Source: Pseudophaeobacter sp.
GTDB lineage: Bacteria; Pseudomonadota; Alphaproteobacteria; Rhodobacterales; Rhodobacteraceae
Direction of reading: 5' to 3'
Assembly (NCBI GenBank): GCA_027019165.1
Contig: JALUXC010000010.1
Location: 62,001 to 126,000, forward strand
Length of the DNA stretch: 64,000 nucleotides
Below, piece after piece: positions 25,708 through 33,491 of the stretch; position 1 is the stretch's first letter, and every line of letters starts with the position of its first letter. The notes under the pieces were generated by a model, which was given only the letters and a program-made list of their open reading frames with translations, searched no databases and was not told the origin of the DNA. The position numbers and the translations under genes are program-made.

Positions 25708-26790
25708 TTGTTTCATGCGAGCGAAGACAGCCTAGATGATCTGATGAGGGCTGTCTTCAAGCAGCTTCTCAACGGGCGTGGGAATTTTGAAGTCGACTCA
25801 AGCAAGGGAAGAAGTACCGAGGTTTTTGGTGCGCTTCTGGAGCTTAGAAACCCCAGAGCAAGGCTTAGCCGATCATTTTCGAGAGCTAAAGCGTTTAGCC
25901 CGCTAGGAGAGCTTTTTTGGTATCTGGCTGGAAGTGACAGAATTGACTTCATTAGGCACTACATACCCATTTATCCAAGATTCTCAAATGACGGAGTAAA
26001 AGCGAGTGGCGCTTATGGTCCGCGTATTTTTGGGCTCAATGGAGACAAGAAAGTGGCAGGCAAGAGCGAGTGGGATCGCATCATAAACAAGCTGAGAAAG
26101 AACCCGGGATCGAGGAATGCCGTAATCCAGATTTTTTCCAATCGTGACGACACGAAGCGAAATAAAGACAAACCCTGTACGTGCACACTCCAGTTTGCCA
26201 TTCGTAAAAACCGCCTACTCTTGCACGCGCACATGCGCTCCAACGACGCATTTTTGGGTTTGCCGCATGACATATTTTCGTTCACTATGCTGCAAGAGAT
26301 TGCTGCCCGCGAACTGGGAGTCGGATTAGGGGTTTATACTCACTCGGTGACAAGTTTACATCTCTATCATGACCGCGATGCAAACGGCAAACTTGGTGCC
26401 AACAAATCGACCTCAAGGGCGAAGACCTATTTCGGTGAGGGTTTCCACGATTTCGTACCGATGCCGAGCATGCCACTAGGTAACCCGTGGGATGCCATAG
26501 CGCAGGTCAAAAAAGCTGAAGAGGCCATCCGGCTCGGCAACGACAGGTATGTTCCCCAAGTTAAGCTAGACGCATATTGGATGGATCTCATTGAACTATT
26601 TCGCATCTACAAAATACTGCAAGACTTGGGCAACAAATCCGTAGAGCAACCTTCGAGGAACATAGCCCTTCGCCGAGTTGTATCTAGTATGCATCAAATC
26701 TCCGAAACCTATGAAATTTACATTAGAGATAGGTTGGAAAAGGAACAGACACCCGCACGAGACCTCTTTGATCTCGCGGGGATAAGGTAG
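25708..26790 (+). CDS. Thymidylate-synthase-like protein with dCMP-type active site (Asn-to-Asp)
   Basis: This 360-aa protein aligns without gaps to E. coli ThyA across the catalytic core: Cys157 (Cys146), RSND 177-180 (Arg166-Asp169), Gly184, His218 and Tyr220 (His207, Tyr209). Glu68 in GELFWYL and Tyr103 in AYGPR are also kept. At the base-recognition position LGLPFN the sequence is LGLPHD, so Asp188 replaces Asn177. Asp there is known from T4 dCMP hydroxymethylase and from L. casei N229D, both favouring dCMP over dUMP. The PCH His is Thr158. The start is TTG after a GGTGAGG sequence. The C-terminal ~100 residues differ from ThyA. It forms a two-gene operon with the next gene (5-bp gap). 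It is unlikely to be the housekeeping thymidylate synthase. Confidence 0.8.
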   Translation: MFHASEDSLDDLMRAVFKQLLNGRGNFEVDSSKGRSTEVFGALLELRNPRARLSRSFSRAKAFSPLGELFWYLAGSDRIDFIRHYIPIYPRFSNDGVKASGAYGPRIFGLNGDKKVAGKSEWDRIINKLRKNPGSRNAVIQIFSNRDDTKRNKDKPCTCTLQFAIRKNRLLLHAHMRSNDAFLGLPHDIFSFTMLQEIAARELGVGLGVYTHSVTSLHLYHDRDANGKLGANKSTSRAKTYFGEGFHDFVPMPSMPLGNPWDAIAQVKKAEEAIRLGNDRYVPQVKLDAYWMDLIELFRIYKILQDLGNKSVEQPSRNIALRRVVSSMHQISETYEIYIRDRLEKEQTPARDLFDLAGIR

Positions 26791-26795
26791 AAAAA

Positions 26796-27719
26796 ATGAG
26801 CGGGTTACACAAAGACAGAATTGACGAGTTTGTGGAGAAGATTGCGCAGATTGAGCAACAAGAACCGCTGCCCGGGATTACCACAGCCGAGCGACGGCTT
26901 TGTTGGGCGGAGCAAATCGTGTCGAGCCTTCGCCGAATTTCCTACACTGATGCACTGCTGGTAAGAGCAGTAGACCAATCCCGTTGTGAACCGTATTCGG
27001 GAATTTTTGATCCCGTACGGGGGGCGATTTATCTCAATAGAAAGGGGAAACTGGACGAAGCAGTTTGGCTTACGTTCATTTTGACCCACTTTGGAAAACA
27101 CATCGTGGATGACTGGAAGTTTTCTGAGAATGTTTACGGTTCTTTTCATGAAGGGCGAGTTTGGACTTTCGCGAATTATAGCGTTGACGCAACAGAATTT
27201 GAAAAAATACTGCTAGAAAATGCCGCCGCGCTTGCTTCTGGAAGGTTCTCTAACCACCGAAAATTCCAAAGCAAAAAGCCCGAAGCGGTAGCGAGAACGT
27301 TTCGTACCTACTATCAATGGCAAACTGAGTTTGGTGGTTTTCGAGACCGCTTGGTGGCTACTCATGCAAGTGTCGGACAAGAGCCGTTCGCGGCATTCGA
27401 CGCGTTGTACAAATCCATGAAAGACGTATTTGGTTTCGGCGGTGGGCGTCTAGGCAGGTTTGACTTTCTTACGATGCTCGGCAAGCTTCAACTTGCTCCT
27501 ATTGCGCCGGGTAGCGTCTACTTGGACAAGGCAACGGGACCACTTGCTGGGGCGCGGCTTCTGTTTTTCAACAATCGAGACCACGGCATCACCGGTAAAG
27601 CCTTGGAAGCTCGTGTTGACGCCTTGGACGAAATTCTCGAGGTGGGAAAGCAGGTGATCGAGGATAGCCTTTGCAATTGGCAAAAAAGCCCAGAAGCCTA
27701 CGTGTATTTCCGAGGTTGA
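26796..27719 (+). CDS. Putative alpha-glutamyl/putrescinyl-thymine pyrophosphorylase clade 3-like protein
   Basis: The 307-aa all-helical-looking protein is recognised from memory of the family pattern: LPGI followed by Q-IVSSLRRISY (24-50), FDPVRGAIYLNRKGKLDEAVWLTFILTHFGK (71-101), FSNHRKFQS (151-159), GRFDFLTMLGKLQLAPIAPGSVYL and ATGPLAGARLLF (219-256). Members were predicted by comparative genomics to modify hydroxymethyl-pyrimidine bases in DNA and have been noted beside thymidylate-synthase-like genes; no activity is proven that I know of. The gene starts 5 bp after the ThyA-like stop with GGGATAAGG before it. Its end overlaps the convergent Xre-ImmA gene by 22 bp. Assignment is by memory, so a profile search is needed to confirm it. 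Confidence 0.6.
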   Translation: MSGLHKDRIDEFVEKIAQIEQQEPLPGITTAERRLCWAEQIVSSLRRISYTDALLVRAVDQSRCEPYSGIFDPVRGAIYLNRKGKLDEAVWLTFILTHFGKHIVDDWKFSENVYGSFHEGRVWTFANYSVDATEFEKILLENAAALASGRFSNHRKFQSKKPEAVARTFRTYYQWQTEFGGFRDRLVATHASVGQEPFAAFDALYKSMKDVFGFGGGRLGRFDFLTMLGKLQLAPIAPGSVYLDKATGPLAGARLLFFNNRDHGITGKALEARVDALDEILEVGKQVIEDSLCNWQKSPEAYVYFRG

Positions 27720-28822
27720 GAAAGAACCGGAAGCATTGTGTTGTCGCCCCATTTGTACCGGCGCTTAAGATCGTTAAACTGGTGTGGTTGGAGAACCCCA
27801 GATTTTTGAAGCTGCCCGACAATAATGCCCGGTGTTACCCCAGCTTTTCGCGCGATCCTGCGTGCATGTGGTCGGGTTGGTATGGCATTTAGCATCTCGT
27901 CGCGTAAATCAGCTGCGACAAGCACATCTTGAGCGAAGGTATCAGCTTCATCTTCCACTGCTGACGCACCTAAGGGTGACGGGTCACCGCCATCTACCGA
28001 AATGTGGTCAGTGCCATGAAGAACTACGTGCGCAGCTTCGTGAAAAAAGGTGAACCAGAAATGGTCCTCACTCAGATATCGGAAGCTTAGCAGAATAATT
28101 GGGTTGCCCTTGGCTGAAGTCCAAGTGGCCCCACTTGCTCGACAACCTGTCGGGGCCTTTGAACTAACAAGACCAACGCCGTGTTCGGCGCAAGCTTGCT
28201 GAAGTTTTGGGAAGAACAACTCAGGGCGTTTGAGTGCGCACAACTTCTTCAGCTCAGGCAAACGGTTTTTGAAGTCTTTCGCAGAAAACTTCGCGAGAGC
28301 CAAGCTTTCGGATTGAACCTCACCGACGCGCAGCCAAGCCAACGTTGCCATTTCATCAGCCTCAAACGCAAAGGACGTTCGAAACGCAACTTGGCCTATC
28401 CCTGAAGAGTAGCGTTCATTCCAACCTTGAATGCTGTCGCACCCAAAAAAATCTAGTATGTCTTTGGACAACCGCACACCGCGAGAGCCCTTCGGCAGCC
28501 AGCTGAGTTGCCGCAACGCTTTGACGGGAAAGGACTGCCCCCATGTGGAAAGTGTCTCTGTTTGAGCAGGACCAGCAATGCGCACTTTGTCGTCAAGAAA
28601 TTGGTTGTAACGCTCGATCCAGAACTGTCGCGATGCACCGAGTTCGTTGGATAATGCGTCTGCAATCTCATCGCAAATTTGCACTCGGCCGTCCATGATG
28701 CCAGAGAACACATCTTCTTCGAACCCTATGCGTTCGGCCAAGTCGTGCACTGACAGATTGCCTGCGTTGGCCAGTCGAGAGATCGTGTCACCCGGTGGGG
28801 AAGCCCAATTTGGTTGAAACAT
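27698..28822 (-). CDS. Xre-family HTH / ImmA-IrrE metallopeptidase protein (HigA-like antitoxin)
   Basis: The 374-aa protein has an N-terminal Xre helix-turn-helix (about residues 12-66, LSVHDLAERIGFEEDVFSGIMDG) and a C-terminal ImmA/IrrE zinc-peptidase domain with HEAAH (His261, Glu262, His265). Such fusions act as antitoxins or as peptidase regulators of prophages and islands. The gene start shares one base with the stop of the upstream HigB-like gene (TAATG), a toxin-first order usual for higBA-type modules. It converges on the ThyA-like operon with a 22-bp overlap, so the two units may interfere transcriptionally. Confidence 0.8.
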   Translation of the reverse strand: MFQPNWASPPGDTISRLANAGNLSVHDLAERIGFEEDVFSGIMDGRVQICDEIADALSNELGASRQFWIERYNQFLDDKVRIAGPAQTETLSTWGQSFPVKALRQLSWLPKGSRGVRLSKDILDFFGCDSIQGWNERYSSGIGQVAFRTSFAFEADEMATLAWLRVGEVQSESLALAKFSAKDFKNRLPELKKLCALKRPELFFPKLQQACAEHGVGLVSSKAPTGCRASGATWTSAKGNPIILLSFRYLSEDHFWFTFFHEAAHVVLHGTDHISVDGGDPSPLGASAVEDEADTFAQDVLVAADLRDEMLNAIPTRPHARRIARKAGVTPGIIVGQLQKSGVLQPHQFNDLKRRYKWGDNTMLPVLSQPRKYT

Positions 28823-29145
28823 TAAGCCAACATCTCCTCGCCAATCGTTAGAGCCTCAAGCTGAATTCTATGAGAATCTTTCCATCCGTCGTCCCCGGTG
28901 CCGCGTGCAGCTACCATTGTTTTCAGCGTGCAGCCAGAGGATACGAACCAGTCTAACGCAAAACCGTCTTCTACTCTGGTGGCCGAAATAGGGCCCATTG
29001 GCATATCCCCGGCAAAAATGGCTGCTCTAAAGTCCGCCACCAAACCAATGAAGGCTTGACCGTTTTCACTTCCGAGGTGTCGGTAAGCCTTCTTGGGTTC
29101 TGTCGCCAAGTCTCTCATGAGTTTGCTCGAAAATGTCGGTTCCAA
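28822..29145 (-). CDS. HigB/RelE-fold 'killer' family small protein, probable toxin of the pair
   Basis: The 107-aa protein begins MEPTFSSKLMRDLATEPKKAYRHLG, which follows the pattern F-SK-LR-L....LG seen in the RelE/HigB-like proteins labelled killer-suppression proteins, and continues ADFRAAIFAGDM and a beta-rich C terminus (FALDWFVSSGCTLKTMVAARG). Family members are mRNA-interferase-type toxins or degenerate relatives. It is translationally coupled to the Xre-ImmA gene, and two direct repeats lie in its promoter. The similarity is weak, so the toxin role rests mostly on genetic context. Confidence 0.55.
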   Translation of the reverse strand: MEPTFSSKLMRDLATEPKKAYRHLGSENGQAFIGLVADFRAAIFAGDMPMGPISATRVEDGFALDWFVSSGCTLKTMVAARGTGDDGWKDSHRIQLEALTIGEEMLA

Positions 29146-29522
29146 GAACCCAGCATCCTAACAATTGCACAAAATGGGGTCTTATATGGAGTGCGACTTA
29201 CCATATCTTTTCAAAGGTCATATATGGAGTACTTGTAGTCAGTGTAGACACAAAAGTCACGCGGTAACTGCTATTTGGAAACACACCAACTTAGAACCAA
29301 GATAGGCCCGGCGTAATAGCCGATGTCGGCTATGTGGGTTATGACCGCAGCATCCAGACGGTTGGGTGAAGGTTCCGTGCGGTCGTGCCAAGCGCATCGC
29401 GCTACCTGTGTGGTCGATGTTGCAAAGCATGCTATCCGCGCGAAGCTTCCTTAGGCTCCGTCAGCATTGCCTGGTAGAGCCTAAGCCTACAGTTCAGTAC
29501 GGAGAGACCTAGTTACCCACCT
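29146..29522. promoter_or_regulatory. Promoter region of the toxin-antitoxin pair with direct repeats; remainder featureless
   Basis: TATATGGAGT occurs twice, at 29183-29192 and 29221-29230, exactly 38 bp apart, just upstream of the HigB-like start. ATGG...CCAT in between forms a partial inverted repeat. This fits autoregulation by the Xre protein. From about 29275 to 29522 I see no gene; the sequence is a mosaic up to the IS end. Confidence 0.45.
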
Positions 29523-29552
29523 TGGCCTGCTGCCGGTGTCGTGGACGGCAAC

Positions 29553-30410
29553 TTAAGCTTTCATAGCTCGCTCCTCGAAGTTGATAGGGCTTAGATACCC
29601 GATGGTCGAGTGCCGACGACGCGGGTTGTAAAACCGCTCAATGTAGTCGAAGACATCTGCGCGTGCCTGTTTTCTTGTGCGGTAGGTTTTCCGCCTGACC
29701 CGTTCGGTTTTCAGCGATGAGAAGAAGCTCTCCATCGCAGCGTTATCCCAAACATTTCCGGACCGGCTCATCGAACAGGTGATGCCGTGATCGGCCATCA
29801 GCCTTTGGAACGGTTCGCTGGTATACTGGCTGCCCTGATCGGAATGATGCAGCAGCTCCCTTGGTCGACCTCTGCGCCAGATCGCCATGATCAAGGCGTC
29901 CGTGACCATCTGGGACGTCATCTGGTCGCTCATGGACCAGCCGACGACACGCCGCGAGAACAGATCGATAACGGCTGCAACGTAAAGCCACCCTTCCGCT
30001 GTCCAGATGTAGGTGAAGTCAGCCACCCATTTCTGGTTGGGACCATCCGCTTCAAACTCTCGTTCAAGCACGTTGGCAGCTATGACAGACCTTGTGCCTT
30101 GGTCTTTTGGTGGTTGCCGCCGCTTAGGGCGCGCCCTGAAGGCTGCTTGTCGCATCAATCGCTCAACGCAATGCAAGCCGCAGGAATAACCTTCTTCGAG
30201 AAGATCATGCCAGACACGTCGGGCACCATAGGTTCGGTCCGATCGCAGAAAGCTTGCACGGATCGCCGCTAACAGTTCTTCGTCGCGGATCGACCGGTTG
30301 CTGCGCGGTCGCGTCAGCCAGGCATGGAAGCCGCTCCGTGACACACCGAGCGCGTCACACATCCAACTGACTGGCCAGACCCCTCGGTGCTTCGCCACAA
30401 AACCAAACAT
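29553..30410 (-). CDS. IS3-family transposase OrfB (DDE integrase core)
   Basis: The 285-aa protein has the HTH_21 region (TYGARRVWHDLLEEGYSCGLHCVERLM) and an rve integrase core with the DDE triad: WVADFTYI, HHSDQGSQYTS and ESFFSSLKTE (the Glu). The C-terminal RRRHSTIGYLSPINFE is typical. It is normally made as an OrfAB fusion by frameshifting. Length and motifs are intact, so the element may be active. Confidence 0.93.
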   Translation of the reverse strand: MFGFVAKHRGVWPVSWMCDALGVSRSGFHAWLTRPRSNRSIRDEELLAAIRASFLRSDRTYGARRVWHDLLEEGYSCGLHCVERLMRQAAFRARPKRRQPPKDQGTRSVIAANVLEREFEADGPNQKWVADFTYIWTAEGWLYVAAVIDLFSRRVVGWSMSDQMTSQMVTDALIMAIWRRGRPRELLHHSDQGSQYTSEPFQRLMADHGITCSMSRSGNVWDNAAMESFFSSLKTERVRRKTYRTRKQARADVFDYIERFYNPRRRHSTIGYLSPINFEERAMKA

Positions 30411-30700
30411 TACAGCTGGTCCTTGGCGAAGTAGGCTGCGGCCTTTTTTAAGATGTCCCGCTCCGCCTTCAGTTTCGACACTTCGCGCCGCAGGTTCCTG
30501 AGCTCTTCCTGTTCTGGGGTTAGCTTGCCGTGACCGGGGAACGCAGTTGACCCGTCTGTCTCAGATGCCCGCACCCACCGGCGAAGCACAGTCGCATGTA
30601 TTCCAAGATCCCTTGAAGCCTGCGACGTGCTGACGCCACGCTTCGTTATCAACTCTACCGCTTCCTGCTTGAACTCGCGGCTGAATGCTCTTCTCGTCAT
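30410..30700 (-). CDS. IS3-family transposase OrfA (HTH subunit)
   Basis: The 96-aa protein starts at MTRRAFSREFKQEAVELI and has an HTH_Tnp_1 domain followed by a leucine-zipper-like coiled coil (LRNLRREVSKLKAERDILKKAAAYF). The codons AAAAAAG at about 30449-30443 (minus strand) form the standard slippery heptamer, letting ribosomes shift -1 into OrfB. OrfA alone binds the terminal repeats and regulates transposition in this family. Confidence 0.9.
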   Translation of the reverse strand: MTRRAFSREFKQEAVELITKRGVSTSQASRDLGIHATVLRRWVRASETDGSTAFPGHGKLTPEQEELRNLRREVSKLKAERDILKKAAAYFAKDQL

Positions 30701-30768
30701 GTAGTTTCTCCAGTTCCATAAACACCTTATCTCGGTGTCCACGAAACCAGCAGCAGGCCACCTTTGCC

Positions 30769-32118
30769 CTATGACTTTGTAGATCGTTCTTGTTCTATCA
30801 TGTCTAACATGTATCTGTGCAGAACGGCCAAGTCATGACCTGCACCGTATCTTTCGCCGACGCCCTCAGTCTTCCAGCCTCCAATGCGGTCGATGATATC
30901 GGGCGAGTACCCAGCATTTCTCAGTCGATCTCTGATAGAGTGACGCAAGCTGTGGATCGGTTGGTCGTCTCCACGAAGGTTTTGGGTCTTTAGCCATTTA
31001 TTCAGCGCTGCAGAGACCGAACCATTGTTGTACTCTCCGGCCTTTACCAGCACGGGAAAGAGGTATGGCTCGCTGTGGGCCTGAATGGCACGCTGCGCAG
31101 CCCAGAGGGCTTCTCCAACGAGCGGAACCTTACGTTTGGCACTTGCGCTCTTTAAATCCCTAACCTCGTTCTTTTTGATCACAATGTGAGGCACCTCTCC
31201 ATCCAGAACAACGTCTTCCCTCTTCGCACCAGCGATCTCTGACAAACGAGCACCTGTGTCCGATATTATGGACAAGACCCAGCGACGTTGATCATCAACC
31301 TCTCGACATCGCTTCTGGAGTTCCCAAAGCTCCTGCATCGAATATGGAGCTCTACCGCCGTCTTCATCGGCTTCTTGTTTCGGCACCTTTAGTTTTGACA
31401 AGGGATTGTTCATCGAGATTTCGAGCTCCTCGATGGCTGTATTGAAGATTGGTCGAATTTGGTTGAGGTAGCGGTGGATTGTTGATCCTTTGAGGTTCGC
31501 ATCGAGCAGTTGCTTGACAAACGCATTGCCGTGTTCACGACGATACTGGTTGATCGGCATGTCTCCATTTATTTCCAGAAAGCGTTTCACCGACCGTTCA
31601 AATTGAGGGTCTTCAGCTCGCTTTGGGTGGAAATACAGGTGCTTCTCTTTGACTTCCAAGAAGCTTGGGACCAAGAGCTCCCTTACCTTGGTGTCATCTG
31701 CGTAGAACAGATCAGCAGCCAAACGTAGATCGTCGGGCAACCGTTCCCTGGCAATTCCGTTGCTGTAGCCATCAGAGTCTTGGGAGAAGACCGATAGCTC
31801 GTCCACGAACGTATCCGGCTCCAGGTCGTGCTTCCTGTACTCTGCCCATTGCCCTGGCTCCAAACCATGCTTCTCCAAGATGGCCAATGCTTTTTGCCGA
31901 GTGGCAAGCTCTGTTCCATCCGACGCCCTGAGTAACGCCCATTCCCGATCTAGGCGCTTGGTTGCCTCGCGGGCCTTGCGGGCAGCTTCAAGGGGGTCCT
32001 TGGTTCCAAGCGTGAAGGTCAGGTAGTCTTTGACCTTGTATTGCTTGGCAACATCCTTCGGAATGCGGCGGCGATAGTAAGCTGTGCCGTTCCGCCAAAG
32101 AACATAGTCGATCTTCAT
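30769..32118 (-). CDS. Tyrosine site-specific recombinase (island integrase)
   Basis: The 449-aa integrase is started at MKIDYVLWRNG because GGAG lies about 10 nt upstream; an ATG at 32154 adds 12 residues with no visible ribosome site. The N-terminal RNGTAYYRRRIPKDVAKQY is the DUF6538-type arm domain common in Rhodobacteraceae integrases. Catalytic residues: Arg291 in TGARLSEIAG, HSLR (His389, Arg392), His428 in GAGH and Tyr436 in LHRYM. It would recombine the 17-bp core at the tRNA-Arg 3' end. All catalytic residues are present, so excision may still be possible. Confidence 0.93.
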   Translation of the reverse strand: MKIDYVLWRNGTAYYRRRIPKDVAKQYKVKDYLTFTLGTKDPLEAARKAREATKRLDREWALLRASDGTELATRQKALAILEKHGLEPGQWAEYRKHDLEPDTFVDELSVFSQDSDGYSNGIARERLPDDLRLAADLFYADDTKVRELLVPSFLEVKEKHLYFHPKRAEDPQFERSVKRFLEINGDMPINQYRREHGNAFVKQLLDANLKGSTIHRYLNQIRPIFNTAIEELEISMNNPLSKLKVPKQEADEDGGRAPYSMQELWELQKRCREVDDQRRWVLSIISDTGARLSEIAGAKREDVVLDGEVPHIVIKKNEVRDLKSASAKRKVPLVGEALWAAQRAIQAHSEPYLFPVLVKAGEYNNGSVSAALNKWLKTQNLRGDDQPIHSLRHSIRDRLRNAGYSPDIIDRIGGWKTEGVGERYGAGHDLAVLHRYMLDMIEQERSTKS

Positions 32119-32231
32119 TCGGATCGCTCCGACCTTTCTCCAGTTTTTGCTCATGTGTTACATAATGTGTTACATCCCATCGTGAGATTTTTGCTCAAAC
32201 TATTGATTCAAAAAGACTTTATCAAATAACT

Positions 32232-32248
32232 TGGCGACCCCGGCAGGA
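32232..32248. repeat. att site, tRNA-side copy
   Basis: The 17-bp core lies inside the tRNA-Arg gene's 3' end (acceptor strand and T-stem) and is identical to 22702-22718. Integration therefore kept the tRNA intact. Confidence 0.85.
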
Positions 32249-32308
32249 TTCGAACCTGCAACCTGCCCCTTAGGAGGGGGCTGCTCTATCCAGTTGAGCC
32301 ACGGGGCC
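32232..32308 (-). tRNA. tRNA-Arg (anticodon CCT)
   Basis: On the minus strand the 77-nt sequence folds as a complete cloverleaf: acceptor GGCCCCG with CGGGGTC, anticodon stem GCCCC/GGGGC around loop CTCCTAA (anticodon CCT), T-arm GCAGG-TTCGAAT-CCTGC, discriminator G and encoded CCA. It decodes AGG. Its 3' end is the integration site of the island. Confidence 0.95.
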
Positions 32309-32465
32309 GCGCTTGTTTACGCGATAGCAAATCGTCTCTGGCATCACAATGGGGCGTGCTCAGATGCTTGGCGGTTTCAAAGCGCTGGTCTGGTGCAGTG
32401 CCCATTGTCTATTCTGCGCCGTCTGCGCTAACATCAGATGATCAAAACGAAAGAGGCCGACGCCC

Positions 32466-33491
32466 GTGACCACTGACAACAAGCGCCCGCTCACCCTTCG
32501 CGACGTCTCAGAAGCCACAGGCGTGTCCGAAATGACCGTCAGTCGGGTGCTGCGCAACCGGGGCGATGTGTCGGAGAAGACCCGTACCAAGGTCCTGACT
32601 GCGGCCAAGGAACTGGGCTATGTGCCCAACAAGATCGCCGGGGCGCTGGCCTCAAAACGGGTGAATCTGGTGGCGGTCATCATTCCTTCACTGTCCAATA
32701 TGGTCTTCCCCGAGGTATTGACCGGCATCAACAGAGTGCTGGAAAATACCGAACTGCAGCCGGTGGTGGGCGTCACCGACTATCAGCCTGAGAAAGAGGA
32801 AAAGGTCCTCTATGAGATGCTGTCCTGGCGCCCATCTGGAGTGATTATTGCCGGCTTGGAGCATACAGAGGCTGCGCGCGCCATGCTCAATGCCGCAGGT
32901 ATTCCGGTGGTTGAGATCATGGATACGGACGGCAAACCCGTGGACGCCATGGTCGGGATCTCCCATCGCCGCGCAGGCCGGGAGATGGCCAAGGCGATCC
33001 TCAAAGCCGGGTATCGTCACATCGGCTTTATGGGTACCAAGATGCCGCTGGATCACCGCGCGCGCAAACGGTTCGAAGGCTTTACCGAGGCGCTGGCCAA
33101 GGAAGGGGTCGAGATCGAGGATCGCGCCTTTTACTCTGGCGGCTCGGCGCTCGCCAAGGGGCGCGAGATGACGGCAGAGATGCTTGAACGCTCGCCTGAA
33201 CTCGATTTTCTTTATTATTCCAATGATATGATCGGGGCTGGTGGGCTGTTGTACCTGCTGGAACAGGGCGTTGACGTGCCGGGGCAGATCGGGCTTGCAG
33301 GCTTCAACGGCGTGGAGTTGTTGCAAGGGTTGCCGCGCAAGCTGGCCACCATGGATGCCTGCCGTCAGGAAATCGGTCGCAAGGCGGCTGAGATCATCGC
33401 GGCACAGCTCGAAGATCCTGAGGTCGAGGTGGAGCGGCACGTTACCCTGACCCCCACGATCACCTATGGTGATACGCTGAAGCGGCGCTGA
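32466..33491 (+). CDS. LacI family transcriptional regulator (GntR-like)
   Basis: The 341-aa protein has a LacI headpiece (LTLRDVSEATGVSEMTVSRVLRN, then a hinge helix GALASKRVNLVAVIIPS) and a periplasmic-binding-like sensor domain with IGLAGFNGVELLQGL, which resembles gluconate repressors (GntR group). The start is a GTG after GAGGCCG. No sugar genes are adjacent, so its targets lie elsewhere. It is followed directly by the YcaQ-like gene (start at the base after the stop codon). Confidence 0.85.
   Translation: MTTDNKRPLTLRDVSEATGVSEMTVSRVLRNRGDVSEKTRTKVLTAAKELGYVPNKIAGALASKRVNLVAVIIPSLSNMVFPEVLTGINRVLENTELQPVVGVTDYQPEKEEKVLYEMLSWRPSGVIIAGLEHTEAARAMLNAAGIPVVEIMDTDGKPVDAMVGISHRRAGREMAKAILKAGYRHIGFMGTKMPLDHRARKRFEGFTEALAKEGVEIEDRAFYSGGSALAKGREMTAEMLERSPELDFLYYSNDMIGAGGLLYLLEQGVDVPGQIGLAGFNGVELLQGLPRKLATMDACRQEIGRKAAEIIAAQLEDPEVEVERHVTLTPTITYGDTLKRR

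Larger units (their letters stand above)
29523..30760 (-). mobile_element. Complete IS3-family insertion sequence
   Basis: The element is 1238 bp. Terminal inverted repeats at 29523-29546 and 30737-30760 match at 22 of 24 positions, starting TGGCCTGCTG. It is flanked by a 3-bp direct repeat CCT (29520-29522 and 30761-30763), consistent with IS3-family target duplication. It encodes OrfA and OrfB with an A6G slippery site for -1 frameshifting. It landed 8 bp past the integrase stop codon. Confidence 0.9.
22702..32248. mobile_element. 9.5-kb integrative genomic island in tRNA-Arg(CCT)
   Basis: A 17-bp exact direct repeat bounds the element: positions 22702-22718 repeat the 3' end of the tRNA gene at 32232-32248. 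A tyrosine integrase gene lies next to the tRNA with its start 124 bp away, the usual layout of tRNA-targeted islands. Base composition inside, above all 25.4-29.3 kb, is visibly richer in A and T than the flanks, and Arg codons AGG/AGA are frequent in the 22.9-25.3 kb genes. Contents in order: serine recombinase, polymerase-motif protein, ThyA-like enzyme, pyrophosphorylase-like protein, Xre-ImmA and HigB-like pair, IS3 element, integrase. No conjugation genes are seen, so it would need help to move between cells. Confidence 0.85.

Noticed and set aside
25708-26790. Reading the ThyA-like gene as the housekeeping thymidylate synthase
   Set aside because: The Asn-to-Asp change, the PCT motif, a divergent C terminus, AT-rich composition and the island location argue against it.
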